Assembly: GCA_016800925.1 (NCBI GenBank)
Contig: JABCPU010000150.1
Location: 62,001 to 126,000 of the forward strand
Reading direction: 5' to 3'
Length of the DNA: 64,000 nt
Source: Suillus spraguei
Taxonomy: Eukaryota > Basidiomycota > Agaricomycetes > Boletales > Suillaceae
The translations under genes were made by a program, and so were the position numbers. The notes under the pieces are model-generated. The model was not told where the DNA came from and did no database searches. It worked only from the letters and a program-made list of their open reading frames with translations. Shown piece after piece: positions 23,373 to 33,973 of this stretch. How positions within the stretch are numbered: position 1 is the stretch's first letter; the number at the start of each line of letters is the position of its first letter.

Positions 23373-23945
23373 CCCCTGTGCAAACTGTTATCGCAATATT
23401 AATATTTGCTCCATAGCGAGTCATACCTTCGGACATGCATCCGAGTCCGAAACACTAATTACATTGGGTGTTGTGACTCATGGGGCTGCCGCAAGTTTTA
23501 TGTAGTTCCTCTTCGGGCTGAGTCGATTGCATATTGGATGGATTGGTGTCTGTAGACGTGTCTGCGATATCAGGCGCTGATCTGTGGGCCACTGTACAGA
23601 GCATCTGCAGTGATTTTAGAATGCACTCGCGATCAATAAGAACTTTGCAAGCAAAGAGACCTATTAGTATTTTGAACATTCTTTGCTATTGGGGCACATA
23701 AAAGGTGTCTAAATCATTGCGATAACTGTTCACCGTGACCATTTGCCTGAGCCTAGGTTTGGAAGCCATCATTGCGTTTTGGCATGGTTTATGCTTCGCA
23801 GAGACAAATTATTCCATCGTCTGCTTTCACAAGATATATTTCTTGCGGCCGAAGCTCCAGACCTGCACAGCATTAAATAAATGACGGTCAATAAATTTTA
23901 AAATTTTCAAACAGTCGCAAGTCACACGAGGTGTTCGGAGGCCAA
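23373..23945. other. No gene or repeat recognised
   Basis: Neither strand shows a protein I recognise, a tandem repeat or an inverted repeat in this stretch, which separates the tRNA-like array from the DUF6533-like relic. Confidence 0.4.
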
Positions 23946-23949
23946 TAGA

Positions 23950-25330
23950 AGCCATTTACATTACTAGGAAGGTTCTGAGAAGTGGGAACCTTGGAAGTAG
24001 AGCACGGTGGTCTGTCTTTCCATATGATTGGGAGCGGTCAGATGCATATGATCGGCATACCAGTTCTGGACAGAATGTGCGTAGAGGCAAGATACAGCAG
24101 CAAATCTGGCATATGCAGAATGTCAGTGAACAAGACAATAACATCTAATTCACGGAACTCAGACCATAAAGTATAGCACATAACTTTTAATTTGAACCGT
24201 GAAACAGTCTCTGATGGTCGATCCCGTTGATTCACGTTGCTGCAATTTACGGAAGCGTTTACGATCCAGGCTGCAAGACCGAAGGCAAGGACCTCCCACA
24301 CAATGGTAGGAATCCACACCGCATCATCAGACATGCAGTATCCGTGTCAGCGAAGACCATGGGACACTGATTGGTGCTGGGCCCAGAAAAGACTTGCCCA
24401 TGAGTCTCGTATGCTTCAGGCTTAGTGTCAATATACGGCTAAAAGCTTACCTTTTAAAACACCAATTCCGCCAATCCCATAATTCCTAAGGCCATCATTG
24501 AAGCTAGTGAGACTACAATGAGAAAGATGGGCATCTTTTTGGATCGACCATACATGGCATGTATCCGAGTCATCAATATCAGTAAGATAACGCAGCTGAA
24601 TGGCTCACCGCCCAGCATCGCATTAGCGACAATATTCGTCGCTACCAGTATAAACCAAATGATAGTGGCTGAACATACGGGTTACTCAGAGGGTTCAATA
24701 ATTCAAGAGAACATACAGCTGATGCACTGGTTATGTCGAGCCAACAAGCTAACAGATTATAACACTCACCGCTGTTTGTGGCTTGAATGAATGGAAGAGG
24801 ATGGGTTGGTAAGTAGGAACTGACGAAGTTCGTCAGCTTGCAACAAGTTGAATGACGAGATATTCTAAGGATCTCGTGGAAGCAATTCGTGTGACTGCCA
24901 TGCGCGTGCGCCAGAGTCCTCCGCATGCGTTCTGCTGTTTGCTGCACTCTCAAAATGTCTGGTCAGAAAACGACAGTACTTCTTACATTGGCACCCGACA
25001 AATGACAACGTCAGAGCAGTGACGGCACTTGCCGGGCAACTTGTCCATAAAATGCACTTGTTGATTGTCGTCTGTTGACTCGAAACCTTCAAGTTATCCT
25101 GCGACACCTAAGTCTGCTACACTTGTACCGTTTGCGCAATCTAAATTTATCAATATCGCAACCTTATTGTTACCTTTAAAACACTGCCATTTCATGTCTC
25201 GTCATGCCGTCGCTCAAAGGTGTCACACCACTGCGATCCTTTTGTTCGACATAGGTTTACACACTTTGAATCTCAATACTGCTGCCGTGGGGAATATTTT
25301 GAGCGACCGACTCCACAGCTAGGGACATCA
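23950..25330 (-). pseudogene. DUF6533-like membrane protein gene relic, copy 1
   Basis: The minus-strand open stretch from 24,334 reads VWIPTIVWEVLAFGLAAWIV, a hydrophobic helix, then later VIVLFTDILHMPDLLLYLAS, another. This matches the C-terminal half of basidiomycete DUF6533-containing seven-helix membrane proteins, whose function is not established. Weak upstream matches lie around 24,550-24,600 (a segment related to RIHGMYGRSK). The final cytoplasmic tail found in copy 2 is replaced after 24,010 by sequence that instead resembles 42,780-42,840. Stops and frame changes separate the pieces. The whole region is a diverged duplicate of 54,040-55,330. Confidence 0.55.
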
Positions 25331-25667
25331 GCTTGAAATTCATGAGATAAGTATACAAATAATAATAATAATAATATACAGGCCCTTCCGAAGGTACCTA
25401 TTTGCGAGCCCTCTAAACTTTCTCAGTCTCCGTGTCGACAGCGGCAGTTTGGAACCTATTGGGACTCGGAGGAAAAGGTTTATTGATGGCAGAAGAAGTA
25501 GCTAAGGGAAAGTGAGTGAGGGCTTATTCTTCTCGCCCTCCGAGTCCTCATCACTATGTATTAGTATGCTCATAAAACAAGCAGACCGTCAGCATGGTGG
25601 AATGATGACGATATCTAATTTGGCGGGAAAAGATCCGAGCAACCTTAAGTTAACATACTAATTATGA
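23970..25667. repeat. Segmental duplication D, copy 1, left part
   Basis: The stretch corresponds to 54,040-55,589. Landmarks include the near-identical blocks 24,555-24,770 and 54,625-54,830 and the run ending 'aagatccgagcaacc'. The duplicate continues on the other side of the 7.4-kb element at 33,061-33,450, which corresponds to 55,590-55,960. An (aat)n microsatellite sits at about 25,362-25,378 in this copy only. Confidence 0.85.
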
Positions 25668-25991
25668 TATGGAAGACAGGACTGCCGCGCTCTGTTACAT
25701 AGCGTGACCACACTCATATAAGGCAGGTGTGATGCAGGGACTCCGTGCACCTCTTTTATTGATGACTAGGCCTGCACTTGACCTTCCATAATTGTTTGTG
25801 GTTGTTTGGTAGAGGTTGGTCTTACTCAGGTCGTTGTTCAACTTTACTCTTCAGATGTCAGGTGAGGTGCTCGACGCGGCTGGAGGTCTCTGCACCTGTA
25901 CCGATGAACCTTACATTGCCCCCTCGTGAGTTTGCAAGTACTCATAACAATATGCATAGCGGTTGTTGTCATGGTGGATGTTGATGTCAAT

Positions 25992-26275
25992 GTGAGCCCC
26001 CCTTCTTTTTTTTCTTCTCTGCGCCTCGCGCTCCCAGTGCGCTGTGGCCTCAAGCACCCACGACGCTTGGTATGGCCCGTCCCTGCCCCAAGCTGAGTGA
26101 GCGTGCCTCGAGCGCCCCTGCCTGGGTGCAGCGGTGAGCCCCCCTTCTTTTTTTTCTTCTTTGCGCCTTGCACTCGCACTGTGATTTGGCCTCAAGCACC
26201 CATGACGCTTGGTATGGCCCGTCCCCACCCCAAGCTGAGTAAGCATGCTTCAAGCGCTTCTCCTCGCCATGATCA
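25992..26275. repeat. 142-bp GC-rich tandem repeat, two copies
   Basis: Two units start with 'gtgagccccccttctttttt' at 25,992 and 26,134 and share most of their length, including 'gacgcttggtatggcccgtc'. The repeat lies near the left end of the 7.4-kb element. Open frames across it are Lys- or Phe-run artefacts and not convincing genes. Confidence 0.85.
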
Positions 26276-27240
26276 AGTGTGCAGAGAAGGAGGGCGGCAT
26301 GGGAGGGCATACCTTCAAGCTCGCACTTACTGATTTTTTTTATAATCACTTGCCTCAAGGTTGCGGCTATGCAGGGCAGTCAGTCGCGTTCAGTTTTGAC
26401 CAACATCATCCCTGCGGCGTAGTTATACGCCACCATGTTGAGGGAGTCCGGGTTGTTGCAAAGCGCACAGGGCTTTCGCCTCCTCGGCGTGGGAAGCTCA
26501 ACGATCTTTTGTAAGCCATTCAGCCTCCTTTGATGATTACCCCGCTGAACGTTAGAGGCGTGCATAGCAATTGACATTTACCTGTCATGCTCGCTTTCTT
26601 GGTTTGCACTCACTTGTGCGTGGACACTGGTTACACTCCCCCTTGCAGACCTCGCGCCTGGCACGTGGCACGATACAGGACTGAAGAGTGTCTATAAGTC
26701 ACTAAGGAGGGAGGTGGGATCTATAGTGAAGGCCATGCCAAGATGGAAGGAGGACCAAGAATTTCCATCAAAAACCCTGTGCCTGGGTTATTTACACTAC
26801 AATCACCATCATCAGTGTTTCGAGTACCCGTGCTGCACCTCCTGCTTCACCCTCCCAACAAACACCCAAGAGATGCACGCCACCCCAGGCATACCCTGGC
26901 CGTCCAGCCCTTTCCGAGACTAGGCCTGCACTCCCAACATACTTCGCATCTCTGCGATTCTGGGTGTTCAAGGCACGACCCTATAACTATGCATGATGAG
27001 AGCTGGGAGTGCATCAATGTCTCTTCACGTTCGCCATAAGAAGGGCAGGACCCAGAACTAAGTCTACTCAAAATACTCCTGCTAACTTCCGAAGGCGAAA
27101 CTATTGCCGCCAATTCCGACGTCGAAGAAAGATACAAAGCCCAACAGCGGCGTCTTTGTATTAGATACGTGTAGCTTCATGTCATTCAACCGGACAATAA
27201 AAAAGTAACACAAAAAAGACAAACGCTACACTAAGTCAAG
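26276..27240 (+). other. Unassigned stretch inside the 7.4-kb element
   Basis: Several short plus-strand frames are open but none resembles a known protein. A polyadenylation-like 'aataaaaaag' lies at about 27,196, about 45 bp before the stop codon of the convergent integrase gene. A short plus-strand gene could end here, but I cannot define its exons. Confidence 0.3.
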
Positions 27241-29183
27241 TCACCAATCAAATGTTTCATCATTGTCCTCCTCATCAGAGAATTCTGCAATAACTAATGC
27301 CTCTTCCTCTATGATTGGAGCTGTAGGCAGTAAGTGTGCACCTGGTTTGTCCAACTCAGCCAGTTCATCCAGCCGGTGATGATCAGATGCATCTAATGTG
27401 CAGTAATTTAGCGCAAACTTAATTCAAACGGAGAAAACATACCAAGACCTTGTCCGCCATGAATGCCACCCATGTAGTAAGTACCATCAGTATCCTCGTG
27501 AAAAAAAAGGTTGTTTTGGTTTTCGAGGAGAGGCAAAGGCTCTTCGTCTGGGTCAGTGCCATCTGTAAGAGACCTGACAATGGCTGGCACCTGCACAGAG
27601 TGCTGCATCGAATCATACAAATCTAAGTAGATCATCCAGATGAACTGGCGAGTGATTGGAGGATGGCCTAGGTCTTCGTAACAGCCTTGAATGAAGTCGT
27701 TGAGGGGTCGGGGAACCAAATCGAAGATTGGATGGTCAGGGTCCACATAGAGATGGTGGACATAGTCTATATCGTCTTGTTTGACTGTTACCTAGAATGA
27801 TAAGCCGGTTAGTGTGACAACATGGTTCAAGTAGTGAAGTGCACCTTAAAGTCCAGGGCCCCAAAAGCTTCTGGAGACTCGTATATTAGATTAGGTACAC
27901 CATGTGGAAGCACCTAGATTGTAAGCACTAAACAAATATAAATGACTACTATCAAACAATCAAATACCTTGTTACGATCTGGCCTCTTGAGGGTGTTATT
28001 AACGCGGTCCTGATACCTATCTAACTCGCACTGAAGCCACGGAATAAAAATTCAGCGGAAGATCATGCTAAATACACTGCTGTGAGCAAAGTCGAAATGG
28101 TGGAAAGCCGAAGTCACTTACACCTGAAGGGTGTTATCACTATCATACCAGCCGTTCTCCACTCCTTCATCCAAGAGTGTTTCGAAACGGGAGTAAACCA
28201 GCACCGTAACTGAGACCAGGTGATCTCCGGTTTAACATTCTTCTTGGTCCACATCCAGCGGTGTTGTAATGTACCTTGCAGTGCCGGATCATTCATTTGA
28301 CGAAGCATAGTGTGTGCATTGGCGATCCCATAGTTTTCAGTGCCGGGATCACTCTGAGTCACTAGCGGAATATCTGTCATACCCAGGCAAGGCAACTTGA
28401 ATAAGTAACAGTGCAATAGATAATTATTAGAATGAACTTACGGCCCAGTTTCTGGATAGTCTCAAGATAGTATGTGAGAATGAGCTGGGGGTTGCAGTTA
28501 GAATGCCAGACTCGGATCCACATGATACGACCCGAGAATGGCTCCACTCCAGTATGCAATGCAAGACCGAATCGAAGCCACTTATCGTGTTGATCCACAG
28601 CGAATAGGTCGTTGATGCCAGCAGCCCAGAACCGCCTCCGCTTGAGATGGCGGGCTTTTTGCTGATGTACAAGGTCTGCTTCATAGATGGCACAGTATGC
28701 TATCACTAAGTTTCTATTTGGTAGCTAGTCAGATACAGATCAACGGCGAACAAATTAAGTACCTTGAAACGCTCATTTCTTTCTTGTGAAATAGCAAAAT
28801 CACCATTTCCTGCGCACCAGCATTTGGGTATGCCTTGCGAAGCTCGATCATGGCTTCACGGATAGATTCAATGGTGTGGCTCTGCTGGCGGGTACGCAGG
28901 AGACCCATGTCGTTGCATATCTGTCTGAACTTCGTGTATCTACTCACAAAGATCAGGGAAATAGTATCAATTAGTGGAAATTGACTCACCCTTGTCCATA
29001 ATGAGACATGTTGAAATGATTCTGCAAGTTTTCTACAATCTTCCTGTCTGTTTGACGCGCTTTCCAGTACCGAAGGATGTGAGGAGCGATTTCCTCAAGT
29101 GGTGCTGATATTGCAAGTCATGTTAGCCTTGTAATCACAATACATAGAGAGGTGGTACGGGTTTGCTTGTTTTGGTTGGGCAT
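27241..29183 (-). pseudogene. Integrase-core (rve-type) gene of the 7.4-kb element
   Basis: The start at 29,183 reads MPNQNKQT and, after an intron, LEEIAPHILRYWKARQTDRK. It continues with GLLRTRQQSHTIESIREAMI (about 28,880), then FWAAGINDLFAVDQHDKWLR (about 28,620, first catalytic D), LVTQSDPGTENYGIANAH (about 28,340, second D) and KPEITWSQL (about 28,220, probable E). This matches the integrase-core proteins widespread in Agaricomycetes. Later exons read LPHGVPNLIYESPEAFGALD, DPDHPIFDLVPRPLNDF and an acidic tail to a stop at 27,241. Two lesions are clear: a one-base loss near 28,187-28,191 (family motif FTPGFE), and TGA in place of Trp at 28,052-28,054 within FR-stop-IFIPWLQ. It would join the element ends to target DNA if intact. 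Confidence 0.8.
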
Positions 29184-29269
29184 AGTAGTTTGAATGACGG
29201 TCATGATAGCTGCACTTTAAAAGCTTCAATGGCAAGCGCTGACAGCAATAAGCAGTATAGACGCACTGA

Positions 29270-29880
29270 AAATACTAAGAGTCAGCGGAATAGGAACACC
29301 AAGATAAGAGTGGAGTCAGCGGAATAGGCGCACTGAACACCAACTTGAACACCAAGATAAGAGTTAGCTAAATGAACACCAGGTTGAATGTGACTGCACT
29401 GATAGAGTTGCAGCCTGAGGTTGAATGCGACAAATGGCTAGACTTGAAAGGTCAGTACAATTGAATAAAGTCCACCATGATAAGTCCGATGCGGAGACTT
29501 TCAGATACACTGCGGCAGATAACTTTAATATGTTGAATCTGTGTGTCGTTTTGACCATGATCATGGTGACTCACATGTTGGGCACAATGATCCGACTTGC
29601 TGAAGAATTTGCTGACTCTCAACTTAGATGCAACTCAGTCACAGCACTGCGGGATATCAATGACCCTCCACTTACTAGATGCAACTCTTCAGAGCGGTGA
29701 GTTTTAATATGTTGAATCTGTGTGCTGTTTCAACCACATGGTGAATCTGTGTGTCGTTTCGTGTCGGGCACAATGATCCGACTTGATGAAGAATTTGCTG
29801 ACTCTCGACTTAGATGCAACTCAGTACTGTGGGATATCAATGACCCTCCACTTACTAGATGCGACTCTTCAGAGCGGTGA
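29270..29880. repeat. Tandem repeats upstream of the alpha-kinase gene
   Basis: A set of short direct repeats (gagtcagcggaatagg, aacaccaagataagag) occupies about 29,278-29,380. It is followed by a 180-bp tandem duplication: the block ending 'cttcagagcggtga' at 29,700 recurs at 29,880, and both units share 'ctcttcagagcggtga' and 'atatcaatgaccctccactt'. The arrangement lies between the divergent integrase and kinase genes and could carry binding sites for a transposition protein or for regulators. Confidence 0.8.
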
Positions 29881-29892
29881 GTTTTTCCAGGC

Positions 29893-29992
29893 AGTCTTTA
29901 TATAAAGCCTGCCTCTGAAGTGTTGTAGGGCCACTCTTCCAACAATATTCCTTCAATTCCTTCAACTCATCACACAAGCACCTACTAGCATC
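29893..29992 (+). promoter_or_regulatory. TATA-type promoter of the alpha-kinase gene
   Basis: A TATA box (tttatataaagcc, about 29,897) lies about 95 bp upstream of the ATG at 29,993. The pyrimidine-rich leader (cttccaacaatattccttcaa) between them is usual for fungal promoters. Confidence 0.6.
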
Positions 29993-32873
29993 ATGGAACT
30001 GTCTCTCAATTTACCGAAGATGCTATTGCCAAGGAGGACCGTGTCTGTGGTTGACCTGCTTGCCATGGCACAATACTCAAAGGCGCTCCATGCTATTATG
30101 TTGCCACCATTGTGCCTGGCCAACCTGGTGCTTCATTTGTGAAGCATGTTACTTGTGATACTCACAGAAGCTTTCAACTTCGGTCCAACCCTCTTCAGTC
30201 CACCCTTCTTGTAAGTACACTTGAAACCCCTATATAGCTTTTGATCAATGACGCTATTAATTACATCCAGCCACACAATCACAGTTACTTCCAGATCCTC
30301 ATATCATACGCCAGACCGTGAATGCAGCACAACACAAGTGTAAGTCAAATTTCTCTATTACATATCAAACATGTCTGAATGGCGAAATTTAATAGCAACT
30401 ATCAATCCACCCCGCTAGTACCCTTCTTGTCTCAGCCCTCCAGTAGCACTGCGCACATACACCGCATTTCAGGCCCAGATATTGCTGTGCCTCTATCATG
30501 GCAACAATCGCCAGCTAGTTCCAACCCGAACATGGTATCTGGTGCCATAGGATATTCTGTGCACCATGCTCAGTATGGTCTGGAGTGTGAATGATGGGCT
30601 AAACTGGCATATGCTCCGCCCCCTGCAGAGACCATCACATTAGAGATATCAGCTGTATATGAGGGAAATTCACAGAAGAAAAGTGGGCGCGGCATCAACT
30701 TTGGGGTACGTTTGTTTTTCTTTCTATCTCTCCAGGTTGCTGTTTTTCTGACGCTCATAAATCAGAATATTTGTGAAGGAAAGAAGGACATCGACACTCG
30801 CTTGGACGCCCCTGGGCTTATATAAATTGCTTTAGATACTATTCTACTGAAAATCCTCACATTTGGAAGGGGATTTCTTTGGCGCACCAAAGAATTCGTT
30901 GTCCGGGATGCTACCTGGGTTGACCTATCTGGACATTTGCCTGCCATTCCGTACTTCTTAGCTCAGTGCTTAGTCCAATCTCGACACGGACCAAAGACGA
31001 CAACTTTCAAGACCAAGCAATTCTTACTCATGGTTGTTGTGCCTGCAGCGCAGTGGTGTGAGTATGAGGCATGGCTGGAAAAAACTGAAGAAGAAGTAAG
31101 ATTCCACTCATTCAATGTATTGTCACTCTGCTAACTCATAGATTTCTCAGAATACCTTGCATGAACAGCTCCAACGACATCAGGAAATTCACACATTCCT
31201 TGACGTGCTTAATCAGCTTAACTCACTTATCTCAAAACTTGTTTGCTCTCTCTCACATCATTCACCTGGCATATCTTATATTTTTTGAGTGCAAATACAA
31301 TAAAACATGTATATTAATATATCTCAACTTTTTTTTTCTGAATTCATTCACGTTGAAATTTTGGACAAGTAGATTCAATTTCACCAAGGCAGTTAAGTGT
31401 AAATAAGTCCGCATAAGGGCACGTTAAGGAATGTGCAAATTTCCTGATGGACACAGATCTATCAATACTGTTACTGAAGAACGAGACCCTCGAACTTCCG
31501 GCACCAACTCAGAAGACCCATGGGCCGCACAACAAGAGGATGAAGACCCTTTTGGTCTTGACTTCGAAGGACCGGATGCCTTATCTACTGTGGGACGTAA
31601 TTCCGCTGTTACTGACAGCTCAGCACATAATCTGACACGTCCATCAGCAAAGCGGGCTCATGTTCGCAGAGAGAGCGACTCCACGAATAGTACCATCTCA
31701 CCTCCTCGCAAGAAGCCAGTGCCTGGTGTATTCCACCTTCCTGACCGTAATGATTTGAAAGAGGCCTTGAAAAGTGGAGGTAGTGTAGATGCTGTGCGTG
31801 CACCTAAAGGTGAGTTTATCCTTTGTCTTGAGGCAGGCATTCTAATGAGCATCGACTTTAGTTTATGACTTCCACAACAAGGACATTCAATTCCATCCAA
31901 TTCCTGTGCGCCCACTAGCCGATATCTTGAAGACTCCTCAGTATTATTCATTCAAACCCAACATCTCAAATTTGTCTATTGGACAACTCACTATTGATGT
32001 CCCCATTCGCAGCATGATCGGGATCAGTGCCTTTGAGACAGCTCATCCAGGGTGGCTCACGCTATCTCCCCTGTCCTCCAGTGGCCTTGGGTCGCGTGCT
32101 CAGCAGGATGTTGTCGTCAAGCAGCCATTTCACAGACCTCCCCCTCACACCACTGGATCCAGCGTCCTCAAGATTTCACGTTACCCACTACCAGATGAGC
32201 ATGAAAAACTCCTCAACGAATGTAACTTGTTGTACTGGGCAAAATCTCTTCTCGACTTTACTTACAAGTACATTGATCACTGTATCGATGCCGCACCGAC
32301 TCTGCCATCTTTTCCAATCCCCCATGTGTGTTTCGTGGAAGTGGGCATTGCTTTGGCATTTTCTCGCCACTTGTCAAACACTCAGGGCACCTCCGAACAA
32401 GCTCCGATGGCAGATATTAAGGCAGGGATGTTTTCGGCAGTATATCTCCTTGAGGAGCGGGTGACGTCGGGTACTCCTAATGATCAGACATTCACAAAGT
32501 TCATCCACAACAAGGACTACGGACCTTCACTCGACGAGGACGAATACAGCTATGCTATGATGTAGCCGTCTTTCTCTTGTTTACTCAGCACATCCAGTAT
32601 GAAAAGACAGAGGGTCTGGCATTCATTTCTGATTATCAAGGCAGCACCGAGCTTCTGACTGATCCTCAGATTTTGACCCACCGGTATGTGCATTTTCAGC
32701 TACTATGATTGGCAACCTTCGTTAACCGGTGTTGCTTCTCTAGCTCGGTCAATGAAGGAATTGATCTTTTCGGTGATGGGAACATTGCAAGTGTGGTGGA
32801 CGACTTTAAGGCAAGGCACCTCTGTAACCACTACTGCAAGTGGCCAGGATTTGGATTGGAAGTATATGCTTAG
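29993..32873 (+). pseudogene. Alpha-kinase (MHCK/EF2K family) gene, broken by a MITE and point lesions
   Basis: The C-terminal exons carry the alpha-kinase signatures: LAFISDYQGSTELLTDPQIL (about 32,610-32,680), then after an intron FGDGNIASVVDDF and RHLCNHYCKWPGFGLE to the stop at 32,871-32,873. Upstream exons include a Cys-containing N terminus (CHGTILKGAPCYYVATIVPG, about 30,058), the kinase-domain part (KTPQYYSFKPNISN, AFETAHPGW, YPLPDEHEKLLNECNLLYW) and EVGIALAFSRHLSN. Lesions: TGA at 30,052-30,054, TAA at 30,823-30,825, MITE copy 2 at 31,181-31,446, and a one-base loss near 32,558 (AM then VAVFLLFTQH in another frame). A further one-base loss just after the start codon is probable. Alpha-kinases phosphorylate Ser/Thr in helical substrates. 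This copy is dead cargo of the 7.4-kb element. Confidence 0.85.
31181..31446 (+). mobile_element. MITE 'M', copy 2 (266 bp)
   Basis: This is the inverted counterpart of 4,781-5,047, with ends CAGGAAATTCACACATTCC and the complementary sequence at the right. AT flanks both sides (31,179-31,180 and 31,447-31,448). It sits in an alpha-kinase exon. Because 266 plus 2 is not a multiple of three, its loss restores the frame exactly: LHEQLQRH joins GHRSINTVTEE. Confidence 0.88.
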
Positions 32874-33060
32874 GAGAGTTACTTATTTTGACGAGTTACG
32901 ATGGACCTTGTAATCCCAGCGCTGTCAGGCGGAGACACTTTCAAGTCGGAAAGAACACTTGTAAATAACTTATTTATTCGAGATCGAAGTGCACGGAGTC
33001 CTATTGCCTTATATGTGATTGTGACATGACTAAGTGAGCGCAGCAGTCCTGTCTTCCATA

Positions 33061-33450
33061 CTATGAGCTATGAAGGCATCTCCCAGTGAGTTTTTTTCCT
33101 TCAAGTCACCATTGAGCATTTTGCACGAGTTTCGCGACAGACAGCAATGCAAGAAGTTACGACCTGTGCCTCAAACAATGACGCAATTTCGGATACAGTT
33201 CAGGAGTTATTGTGTGCTGTCTTATCACTGCATGTCCAATGCGACGAAAGTACCCACTCTGAATAGCCCACGATACTGATGAATAAATGTTCAGAATACG
33301 TCAAACGCCCCTGACAACACGCCTTGCAGCGGTTAGCACTGATTAGAATGATTGGTGTTAGTACTTGGACTTGGATATGCAGGTTTCCGCGGCGTCGCAC
33401 TGTTTCAATACCATAAGTCTCATTGGACACTTGACAGCTGGTAGGGATAT
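33061..33450. repeat. Segmental duplication D, copy 1, right part
   Basis: This corresponds to 55,590-55,960, including 'gaaggcatc', 'ccattgagcattttgcacga' and 'ttggacttggatatgcaggt'. It was contiguous with 23,970-25,667 before the 7.4-kb element inserted. Confidence 0.85.
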
Positions 33451-33604
33451 ATGCCGCCACTTTCATCAGGCGTCGCTCTTTTATTAATTGATTCTACCAG
33501 GAAAGAAGACCACCTCGTTCCACCACAGTCCATTCAAAGGCGCAGCGTGATTTAGCCTGTTATATGCTCACACCCTAATTCATGTGGGTATAAACACACG
33601 TACT

Positions 33605-33785
33605 GCGCGCAAGTCCAAGCAAGTACAGACGAATCAAAACGAGTCCAGGCGAATATAGACGGGTCGAAATGAGCCAAGGCAAATGCAGACAAGTTCGAGC
33701 GAGTCCAGGCAGGTACAGACGAATCCAAACAAGTCAAGGCGAGTATAGATGAGTCCAAACGAGTGCAGCAATGATGGATGAGTCT
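33605..33785. repeat. 30-bp minisatellite, about five units
   Basis: Units start at about 33,628, 33,658, 33,688, 33,718 and 33,748 with gac[g/a]a-type sequence followed by 'cgagtccaggcg'-like blocks. The 30-bp period gives a repetitive open frame on the minus strand (LDSS...AWTR), which is a by-product and not a gene. Confidence 0.8.
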
Positions 33786-33973
33786 AACGAGTGCAGATGA
33801 AGGCAAGTCCAGATGGATGAAAGAAAGCCAAGATGAGTGAGGTCTATTGAACCGTCAAAAAATTAAGCTTTAATGTCTGCGTTGTGGAATAATATTAAAT
33901 ACATATTGCGCCAAAAATACGCGAACTCGCGTGCACATCTAGTAGTATGTCAATGATATCAAACGCAGTCCAG

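Larger units (their letters stand above)
25668..33060. mobile_element. 7.4-kb TIR element carrying an integrase gene and an alpha-kinase gene
   Basis: The left end TATGGAAGACAGGACTGC and the right end (its complement, GCAGTCCTGTCTTCCATA, ending at 33,060) are inverted repeats. About 24 of the first 25 bases match and weaker similarity continues to about 85 bp (catataaggca and actccgtgcac also match). Flanks are TTATGA (25,662-25,667) and CTATGA (33,061-33,066), a 6-bp target duplication with one change. The empty target occurs at 55,590-55,595. Inside are a 142-bp tandem repeat, a minus-strand integrase-core gene (27,241-29,183), a 180-bp tandem duplication with a TATA promoter, and a plus-strand alpha-kinase gene (29,993-32,873) itself hit by MITE copy 2. 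Both genes are broken, so this copy is dead. I do not know a named family with this gene pair. Confidence 0.85.

Noticed and set aside
25844..26358. Minus-strand ORFs with Lys runs across the 142-bp repeat
   Set aside because: They are repeated frames of poly-T/poly-A tracts in a tandem repeat; no domain or splice context.
33552..33806. Minus-strand repetitive ORF (LDSS...AWTR)
   Set aside because: It follows from the 30-bp minisatellite, whose period is a multiple of three.
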